Under the pieces are notes generated by a model. It ran no database searches. It had not been told where the DNA came from and saw only the letters and a program-made list of their open reading frames with translations. Both the position numbers and the translations under genes were made by a program. Of a stretch of 64,000 nt of DNA, positions 47,943 to 58,240 are shown one piece after another. Position 1 is the first letter of the stretch. Every line of letters begins with the position of its first letter. The stretch is from Zingiber officinale (lineage: Eukaryota > Streptophyta > Magnoliopsida > Zingiberales > Zingiberaceae), in NCBI RefSeq assembly GCF_018446385.1, contig NC_056001.1, forward strand, positions 6,281,600 through 6,345,599, in the 5' to 3' direction.

Positions 47943-49385
47943 ATGTATTTGAGCAGACCACTTTCAACAAGGCTCTACTCTCCACCTCTCATGGACAAGA
48001 CTTCCAACATAAACTCGATTAACTCTAGTTTCGATCGGACCTATAAGGCTTAATTCTTCACTTCTCATGGGTATAACTCCCAACATTAGCTTGATCAGCT
48101 CTAGTGTCGATCGGACCTACAACTCGGTTCCTTGCTTCTCATAGGCATGCCTCCTAAACTTTAATCCGACTGGCTCTAGAGCCGGTTGGACCTACTGGAT
48201 TCAGTTCTTTGCTTCTCATAGGCATAACTCCCAATATTAGCTTGACTGGATTCAAAGCTAGTCGGACCTATGAGGCTCAGCTCCCCACTTCCCATGGGTA
48301 GGGTTCCCAACATTAGCCTGATCGGCTCTAGAACCGGTCGAACCTTCGGGGCTCAATTTATCACTTCTCATGGGCATAGTTCCCAACATTAGCCTGACCG
48401 ATCCTAGTACCGGTTGGACCTATGGGGATCAATTTTTCACTTCTCATAGGCATGACTCTCAACATTAGCCCGACCGGCTCCAGAGTCTATTAGACCTACA
48501 GGGCTCAACTCCCCACTTCTCATGGTCATAACTCCTAACATTAGCCTGATCGACTCTAGTGTTGGTTGGATGTTCAGGCTCAGCTCCCCACTTCTTATGG
48601 GCACAACTCCTAGCATATATTCGGTCATCCCCACAGTCAGTCAGACTTCTGAGGCCCAACTCCCCACTTCTCATGGTCACGACTCCCAATATACATCTAG
48701 TCAGCCCTATAGTCGGTCAGAATTCTGGAGCTTAGCTCCCCACTTCTCATGGGCATGACTCCCAGTAAGATCCAGTTGGCCTCATAGTCGATCGGACCTT
48801 CGGGGCTTAGCTCCCCACCTCACAAGGGCATGACTCCCCACCTAAATTTGGTTGGCTCCAAGCTGATTAAACTTGCTCTTAGAGAGCATTATTAGAAAAT
48901 CACAACTGTCTATCAGAGAATAACGATTACTCATCATGGAATATTTCACCACTCTAATATATACATGCAATAGAACTTTCTTCTGCCAAGGAGAGGCTTG
49001 TCATATATCCTTCACTACCCGACATATTTTGACACGAGGCATTCTCTAACGTCTCATTATTATGGAGATTATGAGAGACATTATAAAAAGGGACCCTCTC
49101 CGTTGGTTAGGTACATCGCACACACACACATCCATATTACCGTTCTACTATTCATTTTCTTCTCTATTTTTTCTCGGCTACCGTTCTAACTTGAGCGTCG
49201 GAGTACCTGTGCTAGGGATCTCCTTCCTAATTATCACTCTAATATTTCCGTTGGCTTTGTATGTGGTGTGCATAGGTTCACAACAACTAGATCCAGGTCC
49301 ACATCTCCCAGCTCGAAGTCTTTCCTCCATCAACATTCTAGCCACCTCACTGACTGCTTATCTACTCAATTTTTAGATGGGATCA
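47943..49385 (+). repeat. Gypsy-type 3' LTR, second part
   Basis: Continues from 39729 and ends GGGATCA at 49385. It carries about ten copies of the 74-bp unit (CTCATGGGCATGACTCCC type), a TATA box (TTATAAAAAGGG) at 49080 and the same downstream leader as the 5' LTR. The joined 3' LTR is about 1535 bp against 1023 bp for the 5' LTR; the excess is repeat units. Confidence 0.88.
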
Positions 49386-49410
49386 TCCTAGATTCACCAA
49401 AATTCCAATA

Positions 49411-49907
49411 AATCTGGTATTAGAGACATATACACCAATAGTTTGGACTAGTTACCTTCAAATGCCAAAGTTAACTAAAGACAACTATAGAATGAGGAGT
49501 ACACAAATGGAGGCTCTATTAGGTTCTCTTGATGTATGAGATCTTGTGGAGACTCACTATACTATAGTTGAAACAAGCGATGAGAATGAGCAAACTCTTA
49601 AGGCGATGAAGAAAAAAGAGAAGAAGACTTTATTCACTATCTATCAAGGAGTAGATAAAGTCGCTTTTGAGTTGATTGCTCTAGCAGCAATGTCATAAGA
49701 GATTGGGAAGATATTGAAGATAACATATGTTGGAGTAGATAAAGTAAATAAGATTCACCTACAAGCCCTATGAGTTCAATTTAAAGCACTACAACAAGAG
49801 ACTTCAGAAATAATTTTTTATTATTTCTCTTGAGTTATCTCCATTGTTCATCAAATGAGAAGAAATGGTAAGGAGCTAAAAGATGTTTAAGTTGTTGAAA
49901 AGATCCT
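49411..49907 (+). pseudogene. Copia gag, first part, with PBS
   Basis: After the last 20 bp of the Copia 5' LTR comes a PBS (TGGTATTAGAGA at 49415) and a gag frame reading MPKLTKDNYRM (about 49474), VETSDENEQTLKAMKKKEKK and FTIYQGVDKVAFELIALAA, with in-frame stops at about 49537 and 49697. This is the N-terminal half of a Copia DUF4219/UBN2 gag. It is cut at VVEKI by the reverse-oriented gag-only element and resumes at 57657. Confidence 0.85.
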
Positions 49908-52157
49908 TGTTAGGATCGATGGTCGCGGCTAGAGAGGGGGGGTGTGAATAGCCGCCCCAAATTCTTTGCGTTTCTTCCTACGATTAGGGTTAGCGCAGCG
50001 GAAATAACTAAATAGAAATGCAAAAAGGAAAGATCAAACCTCAAACTCGAACTCGACGATGTAACGAGGTTCGGAGATGAAACTCCTACTCCTCGGCGTG
50101 TCCGTAAGGTGGACGAAGTCTATCAATCCGTCGGTGGATGAGTCTCCGGAAAACCGGCTAATAAGAACTCCTTCTGGGTGGAGAAACCTCACCACAAACT
50201 TTGCAACAGCAATAAGGAGTACAAGTACAAGAAGCACAGCAAGATACAAATATAAAGATGAATGTAACAACTCTTGCTTGCCTTCTCGTCGTCGACTGAA
50301 ATCTGTAGATGAAGCACCGACTTCACAGAATCACAGCAGCAGCTGAAACCAGTCGAAGAAGTCGAGGAAGCTCACGCGAAGCTTCGGAAGCGAGCTTAAC
50401 AAAGCTCTAGAACAGCAGAAGTAGAAAGAAGAAAAGCTGCTCTGTAGAAGCCCTTGAACTCCTTTTATAACCTGCACTCACCTGCGAAAAAGAAGCCAGA
50501 AGACAGCAGAAGACAGAAGACCGTTGTGAGCCAACGGATAGTTCTGGACCGATCAGGACATAGCCTGATCGGTCCACACTGTCCCTGATCGGTCTTGGGG
50601 ACCGATCAGGCTAAGCCTGGACCGATCAGGCTATGTCCTGATCGGTCCAGGAAGACCCTGATCGGTCCTGGGGACCGATCAGCATGCTTTTTCTCCCGAA
50701 CTTCTTGCCTTCTGATCGTTGTTTCCTGATCGGTCTGCAGACTGATCAGATAACCCGACCGATCAGCTGTATCACTGGATCGGTCCCCAGATCGATCCAG
50801 AGCTTGGTTTTTCCCAAGTCTCCCACACCAACATCCGGTCAACCTTGACCTGTTGGTACATCATGCTTAGCATCCGGTCACTCCCTTGACCTACTAAGAC
50901 TCCCCACCAAGTGTCCGGTCAATCCCTTTGACCCACTTGGACTTTTTTCTTCGTGTCAAGTATCCGGTCACTCCCTTGACCTACTTGACCTTCTCAACAC
51001 CAGATGTCCGATCACCCTTGATCCATCTGGATTTTCCCTTGCCCGGCTTCACTCACCAGGACTTTCACCTAGCTTCACTCACCAGGACTTTCACCTAGCT
51101 TCACTCACTAGGGTTTTCACCTGGCTTCACTCACCAAGATTTCCAATCTGCTCGGCTTCACTCACCAGGACTTTCCAACTGCCTGGCTTCACTCACCAGG
51201 ACTTTCCCACTGCCTGGCTTCACTCACCAGGACTTTCACCTAACTTCACTTACTAGGGTTTTCACAACTGCCTGGCTTCACTCACCAGGACTTTCCCACT
51301 GCTGGTCCAGAGAACGAGGTACCGAGCCCTCTCTGACCACAGTTCGGAGAATGAGCTACCGAGCCCTCTCCGACTTCCATCCGATCCAGAGAACGAGCTC
51401 CCGAGCCCTCTCTGACCATAGTCAGAGCTACCGAGCTACCTAGCTACCGAGCTACCGAGCTACCGAGCTACCGAGCTACCGAGCTACCGAGCTCTCTCCG
51501 ACTTCCTCCAGAGAACGAGCTACCAAGCCCTCTCCGACTTCATCCGATCCAGAGAACGAGCTACCGAGCCCTCTTTGACCTAATCCGGAGAACGAGCTAC
51601 TGAGCTACCGAGCTACCGAGCTACCGAGCTCTCTCCGACTTCCTCCAGAGAACGAGCTACCGAGCCCTCTCCGACTTCATCCGATCCAGAGAACGAGCTA
51701 CCGAGCCCTCTCTGACCTAATCCGGAGAGCGAGCTACCGAGCTACCGAGCTCTCTCTGACTTCCCATGCCAAGCTCCCTGCTTGGACTTCTCCGTGCCAA
51801 GTCTCCATACCTGGACTTTTCCCGTGCCAAGCTCCCTGCTTGGACTTTTCCGTGCCAAGTCTCCATACTTGGACTTTTCCGAGTCAGGTCAACTCACCTC
51901 GGGTCAACCAGGTCAACCTTGACCACGGGTTGCACCCACAAGCTCCCAAGTTTCTGTTCTTGTCAAACATCAAGATACAACTTGAGTCTGGTCAACTCGA
52001 TTCAGGTCAATCAGGTCAACCTTAACCTAAGGTTGCACCAACAATCTCCCATCAAAATACAACTCTTCTATTTTCGTCAAACATCAAAATATAACTCGAG
52101 TCAGGTCAACTTGAGTCGGGTCAACCAGGTCAACCTTGACCTAAGGTTGCACCAACA
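49908..52157 (-). repeat. 3' LTR of gag-only element 2
   Basis: 2250 bp. In its own sense, from 52157 downward, it holds three copies of a 102-114-bp module, 8-bp GGTAGCTC repeats (about 51418-51490 and 51595-51635), 31-bp AAGTCCTGGTGAGTGAAGCC repeats (51030-51300), W-box cores (50820-51010), six CCGATCAGG palindromes (50555-50800), a TATA box (TTATAAAAGG near 50470) and a leader ending TCCTAACA. Confidence 0.9.
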
Positions 52158-53798
52158 ATCTCCCCCTTTTTGATGTTTGACAAAACCATAACCTAACTTA
52201 GGTTTTCTAATGTTCTTCCTTGAACATTCTCCCCAAACCTACACTCTCCCCCTTTTTGACACACATCAAAAAGAGTGAATCAAGGTCAAGAGTTTCTTCC
52301 TAATGAAAGTCCCATACATTTCATTGAAACTCTTAATTTCCCCCTTGATACTAAGGTCAACAATTAACTTAGTGATAATCTCATATCACTCAAGTCTTTA
52401 GGAGTAAAAACTCCCCCTAAAAGTCAACTCCCCTTGACTAATAGGTAAAATTTCCCCTAAAGGTCAACTCCCCCTTGACCATTGCACCAACAATATCTTG
52501 GAGAGTTTCAAACCTTTAGAACTCTAAAAACACCACTTCCATAGCTGCAATTTCAGTCAAACAGTCGAAATTCAGCAGGTTGGCACGCCCTGATCGGTCA
52601 CCAGACCGATCAGGCTCCCTCTGGATCGGTCATAGTGACCGATCCAGGCTCCCCTGGACCGATCAGAAACCCTTCTGATCGGTCCACAAACCTGATAAAG
52701 GTCTGATAAGTTCTGATTTCTCTCCACGAAATTCAGAAACCTCTAGAAAATTCCAAAAATTATGAAATTTTGAGGATACATTCCTTATACATATACTATC
52801 ATGGAAAAATAGTTTTCTATGAAAATAACTTCCATTTTTTAATCTTGATACAAAGTTCAAAAGTCTTTGAAATAGCTCAAAGTTAACTTATCTTTGTATC
52901 AACTTGTTCAATGATGAATGCTATCACTAGAAAAGCTTCATCAAGGTTTTTCAAATCAATTTTGAAATGATTTTAAACCATTTAATTTAGGACCACAATC
53001 TTTGGGCTAAATGTACATGACTTGTACATAAGATTTCCCTATGATCCTCAATTTTGAATTAGGCTCATCTAGGTACAAGAACTATGCACCTTGATCCTAA
53101 CTCACAATCCTAATATCTCACACACATCTAAGGTATATCAAAAATACATCCAAGTCAATTTTGATGTGAGATATGAGTTTAGGTTATCTTAGGCTAAGGT
53201 CTCATGCATTTTCTAAACATCAATTTGATCTCCATATCAAATTGTGTTTTTAAACCTTAAATCAATTTCATTGATTATAAATGCAAGAAATGATGACATG
53301 GCATAAAATGATATCATACATAATAACATGTGCCAATGTCATGATGTCATGGCATAAAGTGTGAAACTTAAATAAAGCATGACATTTAAACTAACCTAAG
53401 CATTATCACGACATTTCAAATGATCATAGATTAAATATGATGTCATGACATGGCATATGGCAAACAATATATGGCAAATAACATGTAAAGGTATAGAAAA
53501 TACCTAATTCTAGCCTTAGTTGCCATTTTTGATAATTTCGATCATTTTTCCATAAATTCTATATTCCTAAGTGTGATAGACCTAAAATCATATCTTCAAG
53601 GCTTTTAGATCACTATGTGCCAACTAGATTGACTCTAGAAAATTCCTCAAATGTGGTTGGCACATCCTAATCACCTTAGGAATAACTTTCCATTTCATTT
53701 TCAAGGCTTGATTACACCTTGAAAATTCCTAAAGTGCCACCTTTTGACATGATTAGGTTAACTACCTATTCAAGTAAGGTTGGCACATCCTAAACCAT
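52158..53798 (-). other. Non-coding 3' internal region of gag-only element 2
   Basis: 1.64 kb between Gag and the polypurine tract (GGGGGAGAT read on the minus strand). No pol motif and no long frame. Palindromes of the LTR type recur at 52585-52690 (CTGATCGGTCACCAGACCG and relatives), at the same relative place as in element 1. Confidence 0.8.
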
Positions 53799-55265
53799 CT
53801 AGCGTGATGGAATCACGCTCCTAGGAACCCAATACCTATTTGAGCTCATTGGGTTCACTAAATATTCACTAGGGATGACTTCCCTAGCAACCCTCCTAAT
53901 GACCCTTCTAGGCTTTAAAGCCTTGGTCATTTGGGACTCATCAAGATCAACTCTAGGGGTGACTCCCCTTGTGACCTTGGTGATGGTCTTCCTAGCCCTA
54001 GGTCTTGTTCCATAATCGAATGGAACATTGTGGTAAGTGGGCTTGACCACTTGAGACTTAGGTTTGTGACTCAAACCTCTCATGTCCTTGGACATTGGTT
54101 TTTGACCCTTAAACCCTAGAGATGACTTCTCCAAGTTCTTAAGAGCCTTTTCCAAAGTATCAAGTCTTGACCTCAAGACTTGATTCTCCTTCTCTAATAC
54201 CTCAATTTTTAACTTTTCATTTTTCTTTGAGGTATTCCTAGGCATGTGTCTAGTTGTTTTGGGGTTTCTACCTAGGTTTTCCTTAGCCTTAGATGGGTTA
54301 ATTCTAGGGTTGGCTTTCCTAGTGTTATCCTTATCTAGGCTCACATGTTTAGCACCTAAGCACATATATTGGTTCCTAAAGTTAACATGCTTATTATTAT
54401 TAACAATTGCAACAAAACTACTAGCATGTGTCTTATTGCAAGAGTGAGACTTAAATGTTACCTTAGGGTTTGCCTTCGCTCCCCCTATTGACGTGCTCGG
54501 TCTCTTGTCCTTGTGAGGTTGCCTCCCCTTCGGACATTGACTCCTATAGTGTCCCCTTCGCTTGCATTGGAAGCACACCACGTGCTCCTTGCTCTTGCGT
54601 TTCGGGACTCCGGCTTCCTTGACCTTTGGTGCCGGTGGAGTCTTCCTAATCCTATTTGGACATTTACTCTTGTAATGCCCATATTCCCTACACTCAAAGC
54701 ACATTATATGTAATTTACTTGAAATTAAATCGCTTGAGTTACCTAGAGTTGAGGATGAATGTAAGCTCTCTTCTTCATCCCTTCCGGAGGTAGAAGCTTC
54801 TTCTTGCACCAATCTTGAAGAAGAACTCTCCTCCTCTTCTTCCATAGATGTTGAGTAACCCTCAACTTCTAATTCCTTACCTTCATGATGTGAGCTACTT
54901 GGCTTACTTGACTCCTCTTCATGACTTGAATTGGAGCTCTCCTCATGGAACTTAGCCAAGTTGTTCCACAACTCCTTGGCATTGCTGTATCCACCTATCT
55001 TACACAAGATATCACTAGGTAATGAAAATTCAAGGATTTTCGTTACCTCGTCGTTGATTGTGGATTGGTGGATTTGTTCTTTCGTCCACTTCTTTTTCTT
55101 GAGAAGTTCTCCCTTTCTATCCACCGGAGGAATAAAACCTACTTGTACACAATTCCAATTTGCTAGGTTAGTCATAAGAAAATACTTCATTCTTACCTTC
55201 CAATACGCGAAGTCGCAGCACTCGTAGAAGGGTGGAATATTGATGTCTTCTCCGAGTCGATCCAT
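53799..55265 (-). CDS. Gag of gag-only element 2, intact
   Basis: An uninterrupted 488-residue frame starting MDRLGEDINIPPFYE, 49 bases after the PBS. Residues about 12-108 match the Copia DUF4219/UBN2-type region of element 1 (AYWKVRMKYFLMTNLANW; LPSDILCKIGGYSNAKELW). An acidic Ser/Glu linker follows at 108-180. CCHC zinc knuckles are at C189-C202 and C231-C244, both with GHY centres. A coiled-coil candidate (ENQVLRSRLDTLEKALKNLE) lies near residue 357. The C-terminus has RVDLDE, REVIPSEYL and NRYWVPRS, the same order as in element 1, and stops there. Similarity to Gag 1 is patchy overall but high in these blocks, so the two are old relatives both kept open. Expected role: particle formation and RNA packaging. 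Confidence 0.92.
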   Translation of the reverse strand: MDRLGEDINIPPFYECCDFAYWKVRMKYFLMTNLANWNCVQVGFIPPVDRKGELLKKKKWTKEQIHQSTINDEVTKILEFSLPSDILCKIGGYSNAKELWNNLAKFHEESSNSSHEEESSKPSSSHHEGKELEVEGYSTSMEEEEESSSSRLVQEEASTSGRDEEESLHSSSTLGNSSDLISSKLHIMCFECREYGHYKSKCPNRIRKTPPAPKVKEAGVPKRKSKEHVVCFQCKRRGHYRSQCPKGRQPHKDKRPSTSIGGAKANPKVTFKSHSCNKTHASSFVAIVNNNKHVNFRNQYMCLGAKHVSLDKDNTRKANPRINPSKAKENLGRNPKTTRHMPRNTSKKNEKLKIEVLEKENQVLRSRLDTLEKALKNLEKSSLGFKGQKPMSKDMRGLSHKPKSQVVKPTYHNVPFDYGTRPRARKTITKVTRGVTPRVDLDESQMTKALKPRRVIRRVAREVIPSEYLVNPMSSNRYWVPRSVIPSR

Positions 55266-55313
55266 TCTCTAGCTTGTGCTCCCCCGGGTGTTAATCCGAC
55301 GAAGAACAACCTT

Positions 55314-55325
55314 GCTCTGATACCA
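55314..55325 (-). other. Primer binding site for initiator tRNA-Met (minus strand)
   Basis: Plus-strand GCTCTGATACCA, that is TGGTATCAGAGC on the minus strand, two bases from the LTR end at 55328. Confidence 0.95.
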
Positions 55326-55327
55326 CT

Positions 55328-57656
55328 TGTTAGGATCGATGGTCGCGGCTAGAGAGGGGGGGTGTGAATAGCCGCCCCAAATTCTTCGCGTTTCTTCCTA
55401 CGATTAGGGTTAGCGCAGCGGAAATAACTAAATAGAAATGCAAAAAGGAAATATCAAACCTCAAACTCGAACTCGACGATGTAACGAGGTTCGGAGATAA
55501 AACTCCTACTCCTCGGCGTGTCCGTAAGGTGGACGAAGCCTATCAATCCGTCGGTGGATGAGTCTCCGGAAAACCGGCTAATAAGAACTCCTTCTGGGTG
55601 GAGAAACCTCACCACAAACTTTGCAACAGCAATAAGGAGTACAAGTACAAGAAGCACAGCAAGATACAAATATAAAGATGAATGTAACAACTCTTGCTTG
55701 CCTTCTCGTCGTCGACTGAAATCTGTAGATGAAGCACCGACTTCACAGAATCACAGCAGCAGCTGAAACCAGTCGAAGAAGTCGAGGAAGCTCACGCGAA
55801 GCTTCGGAAGCGAGCTTAACAAAGCTCTAGAGCAGCAGAAGTAGAAAGAAGAAAAGCTGCTCTGTAGAAGCCCTTGAACTCCTTTTATAACCTGCACTCA
55901 CCTGCGAAGAAGAAGCCAGAAGACAGCAGAAGACAGAAGACCGTTGTGAGCCAACGGATAGTTCTGGACCGATCAGGCTGAAGCCTGATCGGTCCACACT
56001 GTCCCTAATCGGTCTTGGGGACCGATCAGGCTAAGCCTGGACCGATCAGGCTATGTCCTGATCGGTCCAGGAGGAGTCTGATCGGTCTCCACGACCGATC
56101 AGCCTTTCTCCTTCTTCTCTTCTGTTTGCCTCCTGATCGGTCTTCAGACCGATCAGATAATCCACAGAAGCATTCTGTTTGATTACTGATCGGTCACCAG
56201 ACCGATCAGCTGTATCACTGGATCGGTCCCCAGATCGATCCAGAGCTTGGTTTTTCCCAAGTCTCCCACACCAACATCCGGTCAACCTTGACCTGTTGGT
56301 ACATCATGCTTAGCATCCGGTCACTCCCTTGACCTACTAAGACTCCCCACCAAGTGTCCGGTCAATCCCTTTGACCCACTTGGACTTTTCTCTTCGTGTC
56401 AAGTATCCGGTCACTCCCTTGACCTACTTGACCTTCTCAACACCAGATGTCCGATCACCCTTGATCCATCTGGATTTTCCCTTGCCCGGCTTCACTCACC
56501 AGGACTTTCACCTAGCTTCACTCACTAGGGTTTTCACCTGGCTTCACTCACCAGGATTTCCAATCTGCCCGGCTTCACTCACCAGGACTTTCCAACTGCC
56601 TGACTTCACTCACCAGGACTTTCCCACTACCTGGCTTCACTCACCAGGACTTTCACCTAGCTTCACTTACTAGGGTTTTCACAACTGCCTGGCTTCACTC
56701 ACCGGACTTTCCCACTGCCTGGCTTCACTCACCAGGACTTTCCCACTGACGGTCCAGAGAACGAGCTACCGAGCCCTCTCTGACCACAGTTCGGAGAACG
56801 AGCTACCGAGCCCTCTCTGACCACAGTTCGGAGAACGAGCTACCGAGCCCTCTCCGACTTCCATCCGATCCAGAGAACGAGCTCCCGAGCCCTCTCTGAC
56901 CATAGTCAGAGCTACCGAGCTACCGAGCTACCTAGCTACCGAGCTACCGAGCTACCGAGCTACAGAGCTACCGAGCTCTCTCCGACTTCCTCCAGAGAAC
57001 GAGCTACCAAGCCCTCTCCGACTTCATCCGATCCAGAGAACGAGCTACCGAGCCCTCTCTGACCTAATCCGGAGAGCGAGCTACCGAGCTACCGAGCTAC
57101 CGAGCTACTGAGCTATCGAGCTCTCTCCGACTTCCTCCAGAGAACGAGCTACCGAGCCCTTTCCGACTTCATCCGATCCAGAGAACGAGCTACCGAGCCC
57201 TCTCTGACCTAATCCGGAGAGCGAGCTACCGAGCTACCGAGCTACTGAGCTCTCTCTGACTTCCCATGCCAAGCTCCCTGCTTGGACTTCTCCGTGCCAA
57301 GTCTCCATACCTGGACTTTTCCCGTGCCAAGCTCCCTGCTTGGACTTTTCCGTGCCAAGTCTCCATACTTGGACTTTTCCGAGTCAGGTCAACTCACCTC
57401 GGGTCAACCAGGTCAACCTTGACCACGGGTTGCACCCACAACCTCCCAAGTTTCTGTTCTTGTCAAACATCAAGATGCAACTTGAGTCTGGTCAACTCGA
57501 GTCAGGTCAATCAGGTCAACCTTGACCTAAGGTTGCACCAACAATCTACATCAAAATACAACTCTTCTGTTTTCGTCAAACATCAAAATACAACTCGAGT
57601 CAGGTCAACTTGAGTCGGGTCAACCAGGTCAACCTTGACCTAAGGTTGCACCAACA
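55328..57656 (-). repeat. 5' LTR of gag-only element 2
   Basis: 2329 bp, same zones as 49908-52157: W-boxes, palindromes at 55965-56240, TATA box near 55890, 8-bp repeats at 56918-56975 and 57085-57120, three 5' modules at 57395-57656. Differs from the other LTR in repeat numbers and in the divergent palindrome block. Confidence 0.9.
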
Positions 57657-58240
57657 ATCTTAAGGTCTTTAGACTCAAAGTTTGATTTCATAGCTATGGC
57701 GATCGAGGAATCAAAGGATTTGGAGATGATGGCTGTGGAAGAGCTTATGGGATCCCTTGAAGCATATGAACAAAAAATATTGAAGAAAAGTGAAGGAAGA
57801 ATTTTGGAGAAAGCATTTCAAGCCAAACTATTGTTCAAGAAGTGTGAATTATTCAGAGAATGTCCTCAACGAGGAAGGGCTTCTACATGGAGAGAAAGAG
57901 GTGGTCGTACTTCTAACTCAAATTGGCACACTCAAAATCAGAATGATGGAAATGAAGATAATCAAAAGGACATGGAAGAGGCTATGGTGGAAGCCAAGGT
58001 TAAGGTCGTGGATAAGGTAGAAACACTAGATGGAGGTATGATAAAACTAAATCTCAAAGTCACATTTGCAAGAAGTATGGTCATCACTATAATGAATATT
58101 GGTATAACACTAACAATGGAGAAAAACAAGTGAATCGGGTTAATAAGGAGGTGGACAATGAAGGACTAATATTGTTAATGGCATGTGATGGGTCAGAATT
58201 TGTCCAGCCTATTATATAGTTCCTAGACATAGGAGTATTA
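57657..58240 (+). pseudogene. Copia gag, second part, and start of protease
   Basis: Continues the gag of 49411-49907: AMAIEESKDLEMMAVEELMG (near 57694) and LMGSLEAYEQKILKK are typical of the UBN2 C-terminal half, followed by a basic Arg/Gly segment (RGRASTWRERGGR). A frame of 145 codons (57696-58133) remains, then the frame shifts. The zinc knuckle is degraded. Near 58215 the text FLDIG corresponds to the Copia protease start (usually LDTG), with the catalytic Asp kept. It is then cut by the solo LTR at 58241. Confidence 0.85.

Larger units (their letters stand above)
33838..49385 (+). mobile_element. Non-autonomous Gypsy-type LTR element nested in the Copia 5' LTR
   Basis: Begins TGATACGG and ends GGGATCA, with target duplication TCCTA at 33833-33837 and 49386-49390. 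The 5' LTR is 33838-34860; the internal part is 34861-39637; the 3' LTR is 39638-39729 plus 47943-49385. The internal region has a broken Gypsy-type gag and then long tandem arrays. I found no protease, RT or integrase, so it resembles a LARD-type element. A purine tract (TTGAAAGGGAAGC) precedes the 3' LTR. It carries a TRIM, a SINE and a solo LTR as later insertions. Confidence 0.88.
49908..57656 (-). mobile_element. Gag-only LTR retrotransposon 2 (7.7 kb), reverse orientation
   Basis: LTRs at 49908-52157 (3' in its own sense) and 55328-57656 (5'), a PBS on the minus strand at 55325-55314, a polypurine tract at 52175-52158, and target duplication ATCCT/ATCTT (49903-49907 and 57657-57661). 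The 3.2-kb internal region encodes one intact Gag on the minus strand and no pol. LTR flanks are highly alike, but a block near 50640-50770 versus 56070-56210 is not. It belongs to a family related to element 1. Confidence 0.9.

Noticed and set aside
51766..52173. 135-codon plus-strand frame, also at 57266
   Set aside because: Lies in the LTR of a minus-strand element and is made of repeat units, with no domain.
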